This document shows positions 45,553 through 53,763 of a stretch of 64,000 nucleotides of DNA, piece by piece. The notes beneath the pieces are model-generated. The model was not told the DNA's origin and ran no database searches. It was given only the letters and a program-made list of their open reading frames with translations. Numbering within the stretch: position 1 is the stretch's first letter; every line of letters begins with the position of its first letter. Position numbers and translations under genes: made by a program. The DNA is from Sideroxyarcus sp045866275. GTDB lineage: Bacteria > Pseudomonadota > Gammaproteobacteria > Burkholderiales > Gallionellaceae. The stretch is taken from positions 1-64,000 of the forward strand of contig BAAFRX010000012.1 of the NCBI GenBank assembly GCA_045866275.1, in the 5' to 3' direction.

Positions 45553-46611
45553 GTGAGTGAAATCGTAATAATCGGTGCGGGCGCACTGGGGCTGGCGACG
45601 GCGGAAGCGTTTTTGCGGCAAGGCGCTGCGGTGACCGTGCTGGAACGCGGCGAGGTCGGGCGCGAGGCGTCCTGGGCGGGGGGCGGCATTTTGTCGCCGC
45701 TGTGTCCGTGGGATTACTCCGAAGAAGTGACGCGACTGGCGTTGCGCAGCATGTCGCTGTTTGCATCGTGGGCAGAACGTCTGCATGCCGCGACCGGCAT
45801 CGATCCGGAATACAACCGTTGCGGCATGCGGGTGTTGCCGCCGTTCGATGTTCAGGCGGCCACGCAGTGGTGCGCAGCGCATGGGGTTGCCTGTCTTCCA
45901 TCTCCCGCAGGGCGAGAAATTGAGGGAGAGGGAGAAGCCTTGTTCCTCCCCGAGGTTGCACAGGTGCGCAATCCACGCTTGTTGCAGGCGCTGCGGGCAG
46001 AGGTGCTGCGCCTGGGCGGGCGCATCGTCGAGCAGTGCGCGGTCGGGCACCTCCCCGCTGCGGGCGGGCGGGTGACCGGTTTGCAGACCACGCGCGGGGC
46101 TTTCGTGGCCGACAATTATGTCGTGACGGCGGGGGCGTGGAGCCAGGTGCTGCTGGCCGAGCATGCCTTGCATGCCGAGATCAAGCCGATGCGCGGCCAG
46201 ATGCTGTTGTTCAAATTCGATGCGCCGCCGTTGCCGCATATTCTGCTGCAGGGCGATCTGTATTTCATCCCGCGCCGCGACGGGCACTTGCTGGTTGGCA
46301 GCACGCTGGAAGATGTCGGTTTCGATAAATCCACGACCGGGGAAGCGCGCGAGTCGCTGCTGCGCCGCGCCGTTGCCCTGTTGCCGGCCTTGCGCGACCA
46401 ACCCATCGTCAAACATTGGGCGGGTTTGCGTCCGGGGTCGCCCGGCAATATTCCGACCATCGGCCGCCATCCGGACCTGTCCAATCTATTCCTCAACAGC
46501 GGTCACTTCCGGTATGGCGTGACCATGGCGCCGGCCAGCGTGGAGATTTTGCTGAACGAGATGGAAGGTCATCCGCAACCGTTCGAAGTAGCATCGTACC
46601 GCTGGCGTTGA
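45553..46611 (+). CDS. thiO: Glycine oxidase ThiO
   Basis: ThiO oxidises glycine to iminoglycine for thiazole synthesis in thiamine production. The 352-residue FAD enzyme starts with the dinucleotide fold GAGALGLATAEAFL, has ERGEVGREASWAGGGILSPL, and ends with WAGLRPGSPGNIPTIG and SGHFRYGVTMAPASV. GTG at 45553 is the start, after AAGGAAG. Residues about 116-131 (SPAGREIEGEGEAL) look like a short in-frame insertion of a dispersed GC-rich repeat. Other thi genes are not in the window. Confidence 0.92.
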   Translation: MSEIVIIGAGALGLATAEAFLRQGAAVTVLERGEVGREASWAGGGILSPLCPWDYSEEVTRLALRSMSLFASWAERLHAATGIDPEYNRCGMRVLPPFDVQAATQWCAAHGVACLPSPAGREIEGEGEALFLPEVAQVRNPRLLQALRAEVLRLGGRIVEQCAVGHLPAAGGRVTGLQTTRGAFVADNYVVTAGAWSQVLLAEHALHAEIKPMRGQMLLFKFDAPPLPHILLQGDLYFIPRRDGHLLVGSTLEDVGFDKSTTGEARESLLRRAVALLPALRDQPIVKHWAGLRPGSPGNIPTIGRHPDLSNLFLNSGHFRYGVTMAPASVEILLNEMEGHPQPFEVASYRWR

Positions 46612-46662
46612 CAGCGTGGGGCGAACTTCAATCTGACGGTCCGGGTTGTAATCGCACAATCT

Positions 46663-46724
46663 GTCGGGTTAAAACCCGACCCACGGGGAACGGCTGGGTT
46701 TTGTGGGTCGGACTTAAGTCCGAC
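46663..46724. repeat. Paired REP-like palindromes before tRNA-Thr
   Basis: GTCGGGTTAAAACCCGAC (46663-46680) plus CCAC faces GTGG and GTCGGACTTAAGTCCGAC (46707-46724). The two stems differ at two paired positions in each arm, GGGTT/AACCC against GGACT/AGTCC, so pairing is kept. Same family as 32874, 36910 and 51747. Confidence 0.8.
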
Positions 46725-46783
46725 GCGGCGTGAGCAAACTCACCGGCAGCACACGCTTAAAACCGCCAACATGCAAATCTGCA

Positions 46784-46813
46784 TTGCCGCCCCGTGGCCT
46801 CTACGCATATAAT
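46784..46813 (+). promoter_or_regulatory. Promoter of tRNA-Thr
   Basis: TTGCCG (46784-46789) and a perfect TATAAT (46808-46813) are separated by 18 bases, and the -10 ends 12 bases before the mature tRNA. Confidence 0.75.
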
Positions 46814-46825
46814 CCGCGCCGGTAT

Positions 46826-46901
46826 GCCGATGTAGCTCAGTTGGTAGAGCAACGCACTCGTAACGCGTAGGTCACCAGTTCGATTCCGGTCATCGGCACC
46901 A
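46826..46901 (+). tRNA. tRNA-Thr (anticodon CGT)
   Basis: The 76-base cloverleaf has a perfect 7-bp acceptor stem GCCGATG/CATCGGC, encoded CCA, and anticodon loop CTCGTAA, so it reads ACG. Two pairs are A.C mismatches: A31.C39 in the anticodon stem and A52.C62 in the T stem. In E. coli thrW position 39 is U. The molecule otherwise looks functional. Confidence 0.95.
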
Positions 46902-46941
46902 TTTCCCCTCGCTTCTAGGTCGCGAACAGTCAGGAGTGTCA

Positions 46942-48119
46942 ATGACGCTGTCATCTTCCGGTTCGCTTTTGTCCCGCCATAAAAAACTTTTCATCTCCCT
47001 TTTGGGAGCGGTCGTGCTCGTGGCGGCGTTCGTGTGGCTGACCCGCGCCAAACCGATCCCGGTGGTGTTGCAAGCAGTCGAGCGCGGCGTTGTCGAAGCT
47101 TCGGTCAGCAATACCCGCGCCGGTACGGTGAATGCCTGCCGCCGCGCCAAGATGTCGCCCTCGGCCGGCGGCCAGATTTCCAAATTGAAGGTGAAGAAGG
47201 GCCAGCATGTGCGCAAGGGCGATGTGCTGCTGGAACTGTGGAACGACGACCTGCACGCGCAGGAGCGGTTGGCGCAGGAACAGCTCAAGGTTTCGCTGAC
47301 GCGGGTGGAGGAGGTGTGCACGCTGGCCGAAGCCGCGCAACGCGACGCGCTCCGCTCGCAGGAACTGCGCGACAAGGGATTCATCTCCGCGCAACAACTG
47401 GACCGCGCGCAGACCGATGCCGCAGCCCGCCAGGCAGCCTGCGCCTCGGCCAGGGGCGACATCGAGCAGAGCCGTTCGCGCATCGCGGTTGCGCGCGCGC
47501 AACTGGAACGCATGGTGCTGCGCGCGCCGTTTGACGGCGTGGTGGCGGACATCAGCGGCGAACTCGGTGAATACGCCACGCCGTCGCCGCCCGGCATCCT
47601 CACTTTGCCGGCGATTGATCTGATTGACGACAGTTGCCTGTACGTAAGCGCGCCCATCGACGAGGTGGACGCGTCCAAGCTCAAGGTCGGCCAGACGGCG
47701 CGCATCACGCTGGACGCGATCAAGGGTCGAACCTTCGGCGGAAAAGTGCGGCGCATCGCGCCCTATGTGCTCGATCTGGAAAAACAGGCGCGCACGGTCG
47801 AAGTCGAGGTCGAATTCGACAAACTACAGCCGGGCGACGATCTGCTGGTGGGTTACAGCGCCGATGTGGAGATCATCCACGAGGTGCATCAGAACGTCCT
47901 GCGCGTTCCGGCGCGGGCGCTGCTGGAAGGCAACCGAGTGTTGCTGCTTGGCCGCGACGGCGTGCTGGAAGAACGCAAATTGACCACCGGTCTGTCGAAC
48001 TGGGAATATGCCGAAGTGAGCGCAGGGCTGGCCGCAGGGGAGCGTGTGGTGTTGTCGCTGGACCGTGCAGGCGTGAAAGCCGGCGCGCGCGCGGAGGCGG
48101 AAGCCGCTGCAATCGCCCC

Positions 48120-48123
<4 letters not shown>
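46942..48123 (+). CDS. Periplasmic adaptor subunit, MacA/HlyD family
   Basis: The 393-residue protein is a membrane-fusion protein: N-terminal membrane anchor (residues 13-33), lipoyl half-motifs (KMSPSAGGQISKLKVKKGQHV and LRAPFDGVVADI), a coiled-coil hairpin between them, then beta-barrel and membrane-proximal domains. Such adaptors join an inner-membrane ABC exporter to an outer-membrane TolC channel. ATG 46942 follows AGGAG. It overlaps the ATPase gene by ATGA. No TolC gene is in the window. Confidence 0.9.
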
Positions 48124-48803
<680 letters not shown>

Positions 48804-48806
48804 TTG

Positions 48807-48896
48807 AGCCACGGATGAACACGGATGAAACACGGATGAGCCTCAACTGTGGATCGGTTTGGTTTTATCCGTGGGTATCCGTGTTCATCCGTGGCT
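48807..48896. repeat. Inverted-repeat element, family A (copy 2)
   Basis: The same 20-base arms as at 15819-15953 are present at 48807-48826 and 48877-48896 around a 50-base centre. An extra ACACGGATGAG follows the left arm, and TTATCCGTGGGT precedes the right one, so the arms pair further. It interrupts the exporter operon between ATPase and first permease. Confidence 0.85.
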
Positions 48897-48912
48897 GAAT
48901 TAATTACCTGAC

Positions 48913-50118
48913 ATGAAACTCGCCGACACCATCCAGTTCGCCTCCGGCAGCTTGCGCGGCAGCCCGGCGCGCACGCTGCTGATGATGCTGGCGATGTCCA
49001 TCGGGGTGGCTGCGGTGGTGGTGCTGACCGCGCTGGGCGAGGGCGCGCGCCGCTACGTGGTGGACCAGTTTGCCTCGCTGGGCACCAATCTCGTCATCGT
49101 GCTGCCCGGGCGCACCGAGACGGCGGGTGTTTCGCCCGGCATGCTGATGGGGCAGATTCCACGCGAGATTGCGCTGGAGGACGCGCAGGCCATTTTGCAA
49201 AGCCGTGCCGTCAGGCGTATCGCGCCGCTGGCCGTGGGCACGGCCACCCTGTCGCGCGATGCGCTGAACCGCGAGGTGGTGGTGCTGGGTTCCACCGCAG
49301 ACCTGCTCGAAGTGCGCCACATGCGCTTGGGCGCGGGGCGCTTCCTGCCGCCGGGCGATATTCACGACACGACTTCAGTGTGCGTGCTGGGCAACCAGAT
49401 GAAAGCTGAACTGTTCGGTCAAGCCAACGCCATCGGGCAGTGGGTGCGCCTCGGCGACCGCCGTTTCCGCGTCATCGGCGTGCTGGCCGCGCAGGGTGAA
49501 TCCATGGGCATGCGCACCGACGAACTGGTGATCATCCCGGTGGCGGCGGCGCACCAGTTGTTCAACACCGCCGGCCTGTTCCGCGTGCTGGTCGAAGCGA
49601 ACAGCCGCGAGGCCATCGAGCAGGCGCGCAGCGACGCGGAACGCATCCTGTTCGAGCGCCACCAGGAAAAGGATGTCACGGTCATCACCCAGGATGCCGT
49701 GCTGCAAACTTTCGACCGCATCCTCACCGCGCTGACCATGGCCGTGGGCGGCATCGCGGCGATCAGCCTGGCGGTGGCCGGGGTGCTGATCATGAATGTC
49801 ATGCTCATTGCCGTGGCGCAGCGAGTCAAGGAGATCGGCCTGCTGAAGGCTTTGGGAGCGCCGGGCAGACAGATCCGTCATCTGTTCTTCGCCGAGGCCG
49901 CTTTGCTTTCGGGTGTGGGCAGCATCGCCGGACTGGGGCTGGGCTACGCCGGCAGCGCGGTGATCGGCCTCCTGTATCCCAGCCTGCCGGTCGCGCCGCC
50001 GTGGTGGGCCGTGCTGGCGGCCAGCGCCACTGCGCTCGGCACCGGCATCCTGTTCAGCGTGTGGCCGGCGCGGCGCGCGGCGCGGCTCGACCCGGTCGCC
50101 GCCCTGGCGGGGAAATGA
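48913..50118 (+). CDS. ABC transporter permease 1, MacB/FtsX-like
   Basis: The 401-residue protein has the MacB permease layout: one N-terminal helix (residues about 20-42), a large periplasmic domain (residues 45-270, including DELVIIPVAAAHQLF), then three helices in the C-terminal FtsX domain with VKEIGLLKALGAPGRQI. It lacks the fused ATPase of MacB and would use the upstream ATPase. The ATG at 48913 has little ribosome-site signal. Confidence 0.9.
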   Translation: MKLADTIQFASGSLRGSPARTLLMMLAMSIGVAAVVVLTALGEGARRYVVDQFASLGTNLVIVLPGRTETAGVSPGMLMGQIPREIALEDAQAILQSRAVRRIAPLAVGTATLSRDALNREVVVLGSTADLLEVRHMRLGAGRFLPPGDIHDTTSVCVLGNQMKAELFGQANAIGQWVRLGDRRFRVIGVLAAQGESMGMRTDELVIIPVAAAHQLFNTAGLFRVLVEANSREAIEQARSDAERILFERHQEKDVTVITQDAVLQTFDRILTALTMAVGGIAAISLAVAGVLIMNVMLIAVAQRVKEIGLLKALGAPGRQIRHLFFAEAALLSGVGSIAGLGLGYAGSAVIGLLYPSLPVAPPWWAVLAASATALGTGILFSVWPARRAARLDPVAALAGK

Positions 50119-50143
50119 TGGATAAATCCATAACCACAAACCC

Positions 50144-50290
50144 CGTCATACCGGCGCAGGCCGGTATCCAGCGAATCGAACAAGCCACGCGAAGCGTGAC
50201 AAAACCTGACTGCACGTTGAATACCCCCACTGGATTCCGGCTTGACCGTAGGTCAGTTTATCCTGAGCCTGCCGAAGGGCCGGAATGACG
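50144..50290. repeat. Palindromic element, family B (copy 2), with nested insertion
   Basis: It begins CGTCATACCGGCGCAGGCCG and ends CCGGAATGACG like the 33894 copy. The inner hairpin is CACGC-GAA-GCGTG (50186-50198) against CCCGC-GAA-GCGGG there: both stem sides changed, so pairing is kept. About 35 bases near 50244-50279, containing TCCTGAGCCTGCCGAAGGG, split the right arm and look like part of another dispersed repeat. The element separates the two permease genes. Confidence 0.8.
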
Positions 50291-50295
50291 ATGCC

Positions 50296-51495
50296 ATGTA
50301 CTTGCGCGACTTCATTACGCTGACGTCATCCAGTTTCCTCACCTACCGCATGCGCAGTTTTCTCACCGGGCTGGGCATCGCCATCGGCATCGCGGCGGTG
50401 ATCCTGCTCACCTCCATCGGCGAGGGGTTGCACCAGTTCGTGCTGAACGAGTTTTCCCAGTTCGGCACCCACATCATCTCCATCCAGCCGGGCAAGGCAC
50501 AGACGCAGGGCGGCAGCATCGGCGTGCTGGGGTCGGTGCGGCAGATCACGCTGGCGGATGCCGACGCTTTGCGCCGCCTGCCTTATGTCGAACAGGTGAA
50601 CCCGAGCGTGATGGGCAACGCCGAACTCAAATACGGCGGGCGCACGCGGCGCGCCACGGTGTTCGGCGAAGGGCGCAATTTCGCCGCCGCTTTTACCATG
50701 CAGGTGCAAAGCGGCAGTTTCTGGCCGGATGCGGATGACGAACAGGCGCGGGCCGTGGTGGTGCTGGGCGACAAGGTGCGGCGCGAACTGTTTGGTGCGC
50801 AGCATCCGCTGGGGGAATACCTGCGGGTCGGCGGCCAGCGCTTCCGCGTGATCGGGGTGATGCAGCCGAAGGGGCAGGTGCTCGGCCTCGACCTGGACGA
50901 TGCCGTGTTCATTCCCGCCGCGCGCGCGATGGAACTGTTCAACCGTTCCGGCTTGATGGAAATCCAGGTGAGCTACCGCGCCGACGTGGCGGCCGACCCA
51001 GTCATCCGCCTCGTCAAGGATCGGCTTATCGAGCGCCACGGCAGCGAGGATTTCACCCTGATCTCGCAGGAGCAGGCGCTCGACGTGCTGGGCTCGGTGC
51101 TCGACGTGATCACTTTCGCCGTGGCGGCATTGGGCGGCATCTCGCTGCTGGTCGGCGCGGTCGGCATCCTCACCATCATGACCATGGCTGTCACCGAGCG
51201 CGCCGCCGAGATCGGCCTGCTGCGCGCACTCGGCGCGCGCGAACGGCAGGTGCTGCTGCTGTTCCTGGGGGAGGCGATGATGCTCTCCGCGCTGGGCGGC
51301 ATGCTGGGGTTGCTGGCCGGTATCGGCATCGCGCAGGGGATGCATCTGCTGTTCCCGGCGTTGCCGGTGCACACGCCGTGGATGTTCGTGCTGCTGGCCG
51401 AACTGACCGCGGTCGGCATCGGCCTGCTGGCCGGGGTTGCGCCCGCCCTGCACGCAGCGCGGCTGGATCCGGTGGAGGCGCTGCATGCGGAGTGA
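50296..51495 (+). CDS. ABC transporter permease 2, MacB/FtsX-like
   Basis: This 399-residue protein has the same fold as permease 1: helix near residues 20-40 (FLTGLGIAIGIAAVILLTSI), periplasmic domain with DDAVFIPAARAMELF, and a C-terminal three-helix FtsX domain with TERAAEIGLLRALGARERQV. The two are diverged paralogues, so the exporter is probably a heterodimer. ATG 50296 is chosen; 50242 lies inside the palindromic element. Confidence 0.9.
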   Translation: MYLRDFITLTSSSFLTYRMRSFLTGLGIAIGIAAVILLTSIGEGLHQFVLNEFSQFGTHIISIQPGKAQTQGGSIGVLGSVRQITLADADALRRLPYVEQVNPSVMGNAELKYGGRTRRATVFGEGRNFAAAFTMQVQSGSFWPDADDEQARAVVVLGDKVRRELFGAQHPLGEYLRVGGQRFRVIGVMQPKGQVLGLDLDDAVFIPAARAMELFNRSGLMEIQVSYRADVAADPVIRLVKDRLIERHGSEDFTLISQEQALDVLGSVLDVITFAVAALGGISLLVGAVGILTIMTMAVTERAAEIGLLRALGARERQVLLLFLGEAMMLSALGGMLGLLAGIGIAQGMHLLFPALPVHTPWMFVLLAELTAVGIGLLAGVAPALHAARLDPVEALHAE

Positions 51496-51687
51496 GTTTG
51501 GTCATTCCAAACCAGCAAGCCGCGACACCGCAATACGGAAAAATCACCCTGTCCCGGAGGGTTGCCGATAAAAACAGCGTCTGCGGCGTTGCAAATCTTG
51601 GCAATGGAATGATCCTTGCCCGCGATTCGCGCCTTGCATCCATCTGTTTTGCCGACAACGCATCTTGCGAAAGAAGTCTGACAGGCT

Positions 51688-51833
51688 GCTAGTGTAGTGT
51701 TGCACGATATCTGGAACTTATGCCAAGGTGCGGGAAGCCCTTGTAGGTCGGGTTTTAACCCGACATGTCGGACTGAAGTCCGACCCACAAAGGTTTGCAA
51801 TAAGTATCGTTAAGAGTGCAGCACTACACTAGC
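51688..51833. mobile_element. MITE-like element with nested REP palindromes
   Basis: Terminal inverted repeats GCTAGTGTAGTGTTGCAC (51688-51705) and its complement with one mismatch (51816-51833) bound a 146-base, non-coding element. A weaker second pairing continues inward (CGATA and AACTTAT on the left with ATAAG and TATCG on the right). The centre holds two palindromes of the GTCGGG family. No transposase is inside, so it would need one acting in trans. Confidence 0.75.
51747..51788. repeat. Paired REP-like palindromes inside the MITE
   Basis: GTCGGGTTTTAACCCGAC (51747-51764) and GTCGGACTGAAGTCCGAC (51767-51784) stand side by side, the second followed by CCAC. It is the same two-unit set as at 46663 but in direct rather than facing order. 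Confidence 0.8.
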
Positions 51834-51902
51834 ACTTTGGCAAAGGCGGCGACTCGGTTGGATTCCGTTGTGATTAGCTACGATGCAGCCGCCAAATTAA
51901 GA

Positions 51903-51926
51903 AAGGCCTGCATCGATGCAGGCCTT
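51903..51926 (-). terminator. Terminator of tRNA-Lys
   Basis: A perfect 24-base palindrome (AAGGCCTGCATC and its complement) is followed on the minus strand by TTTCTTAATTT. It lies nine bases beyond the tRNA 3' end. Confidence 0.85.
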
Positions 51927-51934
51927 GGTAATAT

Positions 51935-52010
51935 TGGTGGGTCGTGCGGGGATCGAACCTGCGACAAACGGATTAAGAGTCCGCTGCTCTACCAGCTGAG
52001 CTAACGACCC
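51935..52010 (-). tRNA. tRNA-Lys (anticodon CTT)
   Basis: The 76-base gene reads GGGTCGT...ACGACCC with encoded CCA. The anticodon loop CTCTTAA gives CTT, reading AAG. The T stem GCAGG/CCCGC has one A51.C63 mismatch; E. coli tRNA-Lys has U63. A G27.U43 wobble closes the anticodon stem. Confidence 0.95.
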
Positions 52011-52024
52011 GGAAGAGGTCGCGC

Positions 52025-52052
52025 ATTTTAAAGATGTGCCATGACTTGTCAA
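52025..52052 (-). promoter_or_regulatory. Promoter of tRNA-Lys
   Basis: On the minus strand TTGACA (52047-52052) and TAAAAT (52025-52030) are 16 bases apart, a near-consensus promoter. The IS end begins about 14 bases upstream. Confidence 0.82.
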
Positions 52053-52065
52053 GTCTTAGCCTTGT

Positions 52066-53454
52066 CCAATGAGACATGAGCCTGAACGAGGGTGTGAGTT
52101 TCCAGTGTGAGATGAGCCTGAAGGCGCGGAAGTTGGGATCATGGAGGCATGATCGTGACTTTACACACCCAAGGCTTACGAACCCTGACGCAGGTACGGG
52201 CATTTGTGTCGGGCAACGAGCCCATCTCGTTTACGCTGGAGGATCGCACCGCCGCCTACAACTGGATGGCCGATACGCTCAGGCTGTTCCGTTATGGGGA
52301 CTGCACACGCGTCGACAAAGGCGTGCTGCGCCAGTATCTGCTCAAGGTGACAGGCTTATCCCGTGCGCAGGTCGCTCGTTGCATTGCCCAGTTCGTCAAC
52401 GGCGGCGGGCAGATCAAGGACAGGCGGCATGCCCCTGCCGTGCCCTTTGTGCGGCGCTATACGACAGAGGACATCCGCTTGCTGGCAGAGATGGATGCCC
52501 TGCATGGCACGCTCTCCGGCACGACCACGCGCAAGCTGTGCGAACGGGCGTTCAAGCTGCACGGGGATGCCCGCTATGAGCGGCTGGCGGGCATTTCCAA
52601 CGGCCACTTGTACAACCTGCGCCAGCACCAAACCTATCTGGCCAAACGCGGATCATTCGACAAGACCCGCCCGACCAAGATCAACATCGGCGAGCGGCGC
52701 AAGCCCTTCCCCAACGGTTGTCCCGGCTATCTGCGCGTGGACAGCGTGCATCAGGGCGATCTCGATGGGATCAAGGGCGTGTATCTCATCAATGCGGTGG
52801 ACGAGATCACCCAGTTTCAGGCGGTGTTCGCCGTGGAGCATATCAGCGAAGCGTATTTGATTCCGGTGCTGGCAGCCATGATGGATGCGTTCCCGTTCGT
52901 CATTCGCGGATTCCACAGTGATAACGGTTCGGAGTACATTAACCGCAAGGTGGCCGCGCTGCTGGAGAAGCTGCGCATCGAGCAGACCAAGTCGCGCTCG
53001 CGCCAGTCCAACGACAACGCATTAGCCGAAAGCAAAAATGCGTCAACCGTGCGCAAGTACCTGGGTTACAGCCACATCCCGCAACGCTTCGCCAGCCAGG
53101 TAAATGCGTTCACTGTCGAGGTGCTGTCACCTTATCTGAACTTCCACCGCCCCTGCCATTTCCCGACTGAATACACGGACAAGAAAGGGCGGATACGCAA
53201 GCGTTACTGCTATCAGCAGATGATGACGCCGTATGAGAAATTCCGCTCATTACCAGAGGCTGAGAACTATCTGAAATCCGGCACGATACTGAAAGAACTG
53301 GATGCAATCGCCGCCAAGTGCAGCGATAATGAGGCCGCACAACACCTCAACGAGGCTAGGGCAAAACTCTTTCAATCAATCAACAAATCCCAACAACGCG
53401 CCGCCTGAACAATATCTCACAAACCACCTTCGTTCAGGCTCATGTCTGGATTGG
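52066..53454 (+). mobile_element. Integrase-core insertion sequence
   Basis: An 18-base perfect inverted repeat (AGACATGAGCCTGAACGA at 52072-52089, complement at 53430-53447) brackets one transposase gene. CCAAT/ATTGG extends the ends with a one-base offset. A second internal copy, GATGAGCCTGAAGGCG, follows the left end. I could not identify a target duplication, so the exact borders are approximate. Confidence 0.85.
52149..53408 (+). CDS. DDE integrase-core transposase
   Basis: The 419-residue protein has a helix-turn-helix-rich N-terminal part and an rve-type catalytic core with Asp198 (LRVDSVHQGD), Asp258 (GFHSDNGSEY) and Glu294 (NALAESKN); the last two are 35 residues apart, as in DDE enzymes. 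The frame is intact, so the element may be active. The related families are IS481/IS3-like integrases; I do not assign a specific IS name. Confidence 0.9.
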   Translation: MIVTLHTQGLRTLTQVRAFVSGNEPISFTLEDRTAAYNWMADTLRLFRYGDCTRVDKGVLRQYLLKVTGLSRAQVARCIAQFVNGGGQIKDRRHAPAVPFVRRYTTEDIRLLAEMDALHGTLSGTTTRKLCERAFKLHGDARYERLAGISNGHLYNLRQHQTYLAKRGSFDKTRPTKINIGERRKPFPNGCPGYLRVDSVHQGDLDGIKGVYLINAVDEITQFQAVFAVEHISEAYLIPVLAAMMDAFPFVIRGFHSDNGSEYINRKVAALLEKLRIEQTKSRSRQSNDNALAESKNASTVRKYLGYSHIPQRFASQVNAFTVEVLSPYLNFHRPCHFPTEYTDKKGRIRKRYCYQQMMTPYEKFRSLPEAENYLKSGTILKELDAIAAKCSDNEAAQHLNEARAKLFQSINKSQQRAA

Positions 53455-53534
53455 AAAATACTGTCTTCAGACTCATCTTTGTCCATTCCCAAAATATCCG
53501 CCCCTGTTTTTGACAGGGGTGAGTCTAATCACCC

Positions 53535-53584
53535 GCGGACATTTCTATTTGGGAGAAAGCGGACATTCCTATTTGGGGCTGACA
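53535..53584 (-). mobile_element. Remnant of an IS21-like end
   Basis: Two direct repeats GCGGACATTTCTATTTGGG (53535-53553) and the same with one change (53559-53577) are followed by GCTGAC. Read on the minus strand this is GTCAGCCCC plus repeated AAATAG-AATGTCCGC units, the style of IS21-family termini. No transposase accompanies it, so it is a relic. Confidence 0.6.
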
Positions 53585-53601
53585 ACCAACCAGTGCGGTC
53601 C

Positions 53602-53630
53602 TTGAGTCCGCATCCAGCTTCGGTTACAAT
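53602..53630 (+). promoter_or_regulatory. Promoter of rpsB-tsf
   Basis: TTGAGT (53602-53607) and TACAAT (53625-53630) are separated by exactly 17 bases. The transcript would start near 53637. The IS21-like remnant ends 18 bases upstream of the -35. Confidence 0.8.
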
Positions 53631-53763
53631 GCGCGCCCTGTTTATCCGGCACCCGCCGAATAGGCAGTCATTCACACACTCGTTCATGTTGGGGTGTTCT
53701 CTGGGAACCAGGGGATCAGGCTGGCGAGTGGAAGACTTAACCCTTAACGATTGGAGTAATCAC

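Larger units (their letters stand above)
51496..51934. other. Gene-free stretch between permease 2 and tRNA-Lys
   Basis: No convincing gene is seen in these 439 bases. Positions 51496-51687 carry no recognisable frame or repeat. From 51688 to 51833 lies a MITE-like element with REP palindromes inside, and at 51903-51926 the tRNA-Lys terminator. Confidence 0.7.
53409..53763. other. Non-coding region between IS and rpsB
   Basis: It contains, in order, the right end of the IS, an IS21-like end remnant, the rpsB promoter, and a 127-base rpsB leader. No gene is evident. Confidence 0.8.

Noticed and set aside
51816..52004. 62-residue frame on the plus strand across tRNA-Lys
   Set aside because: It is antisense to the tRNA and overlaps the MITE end; no ribosome site.
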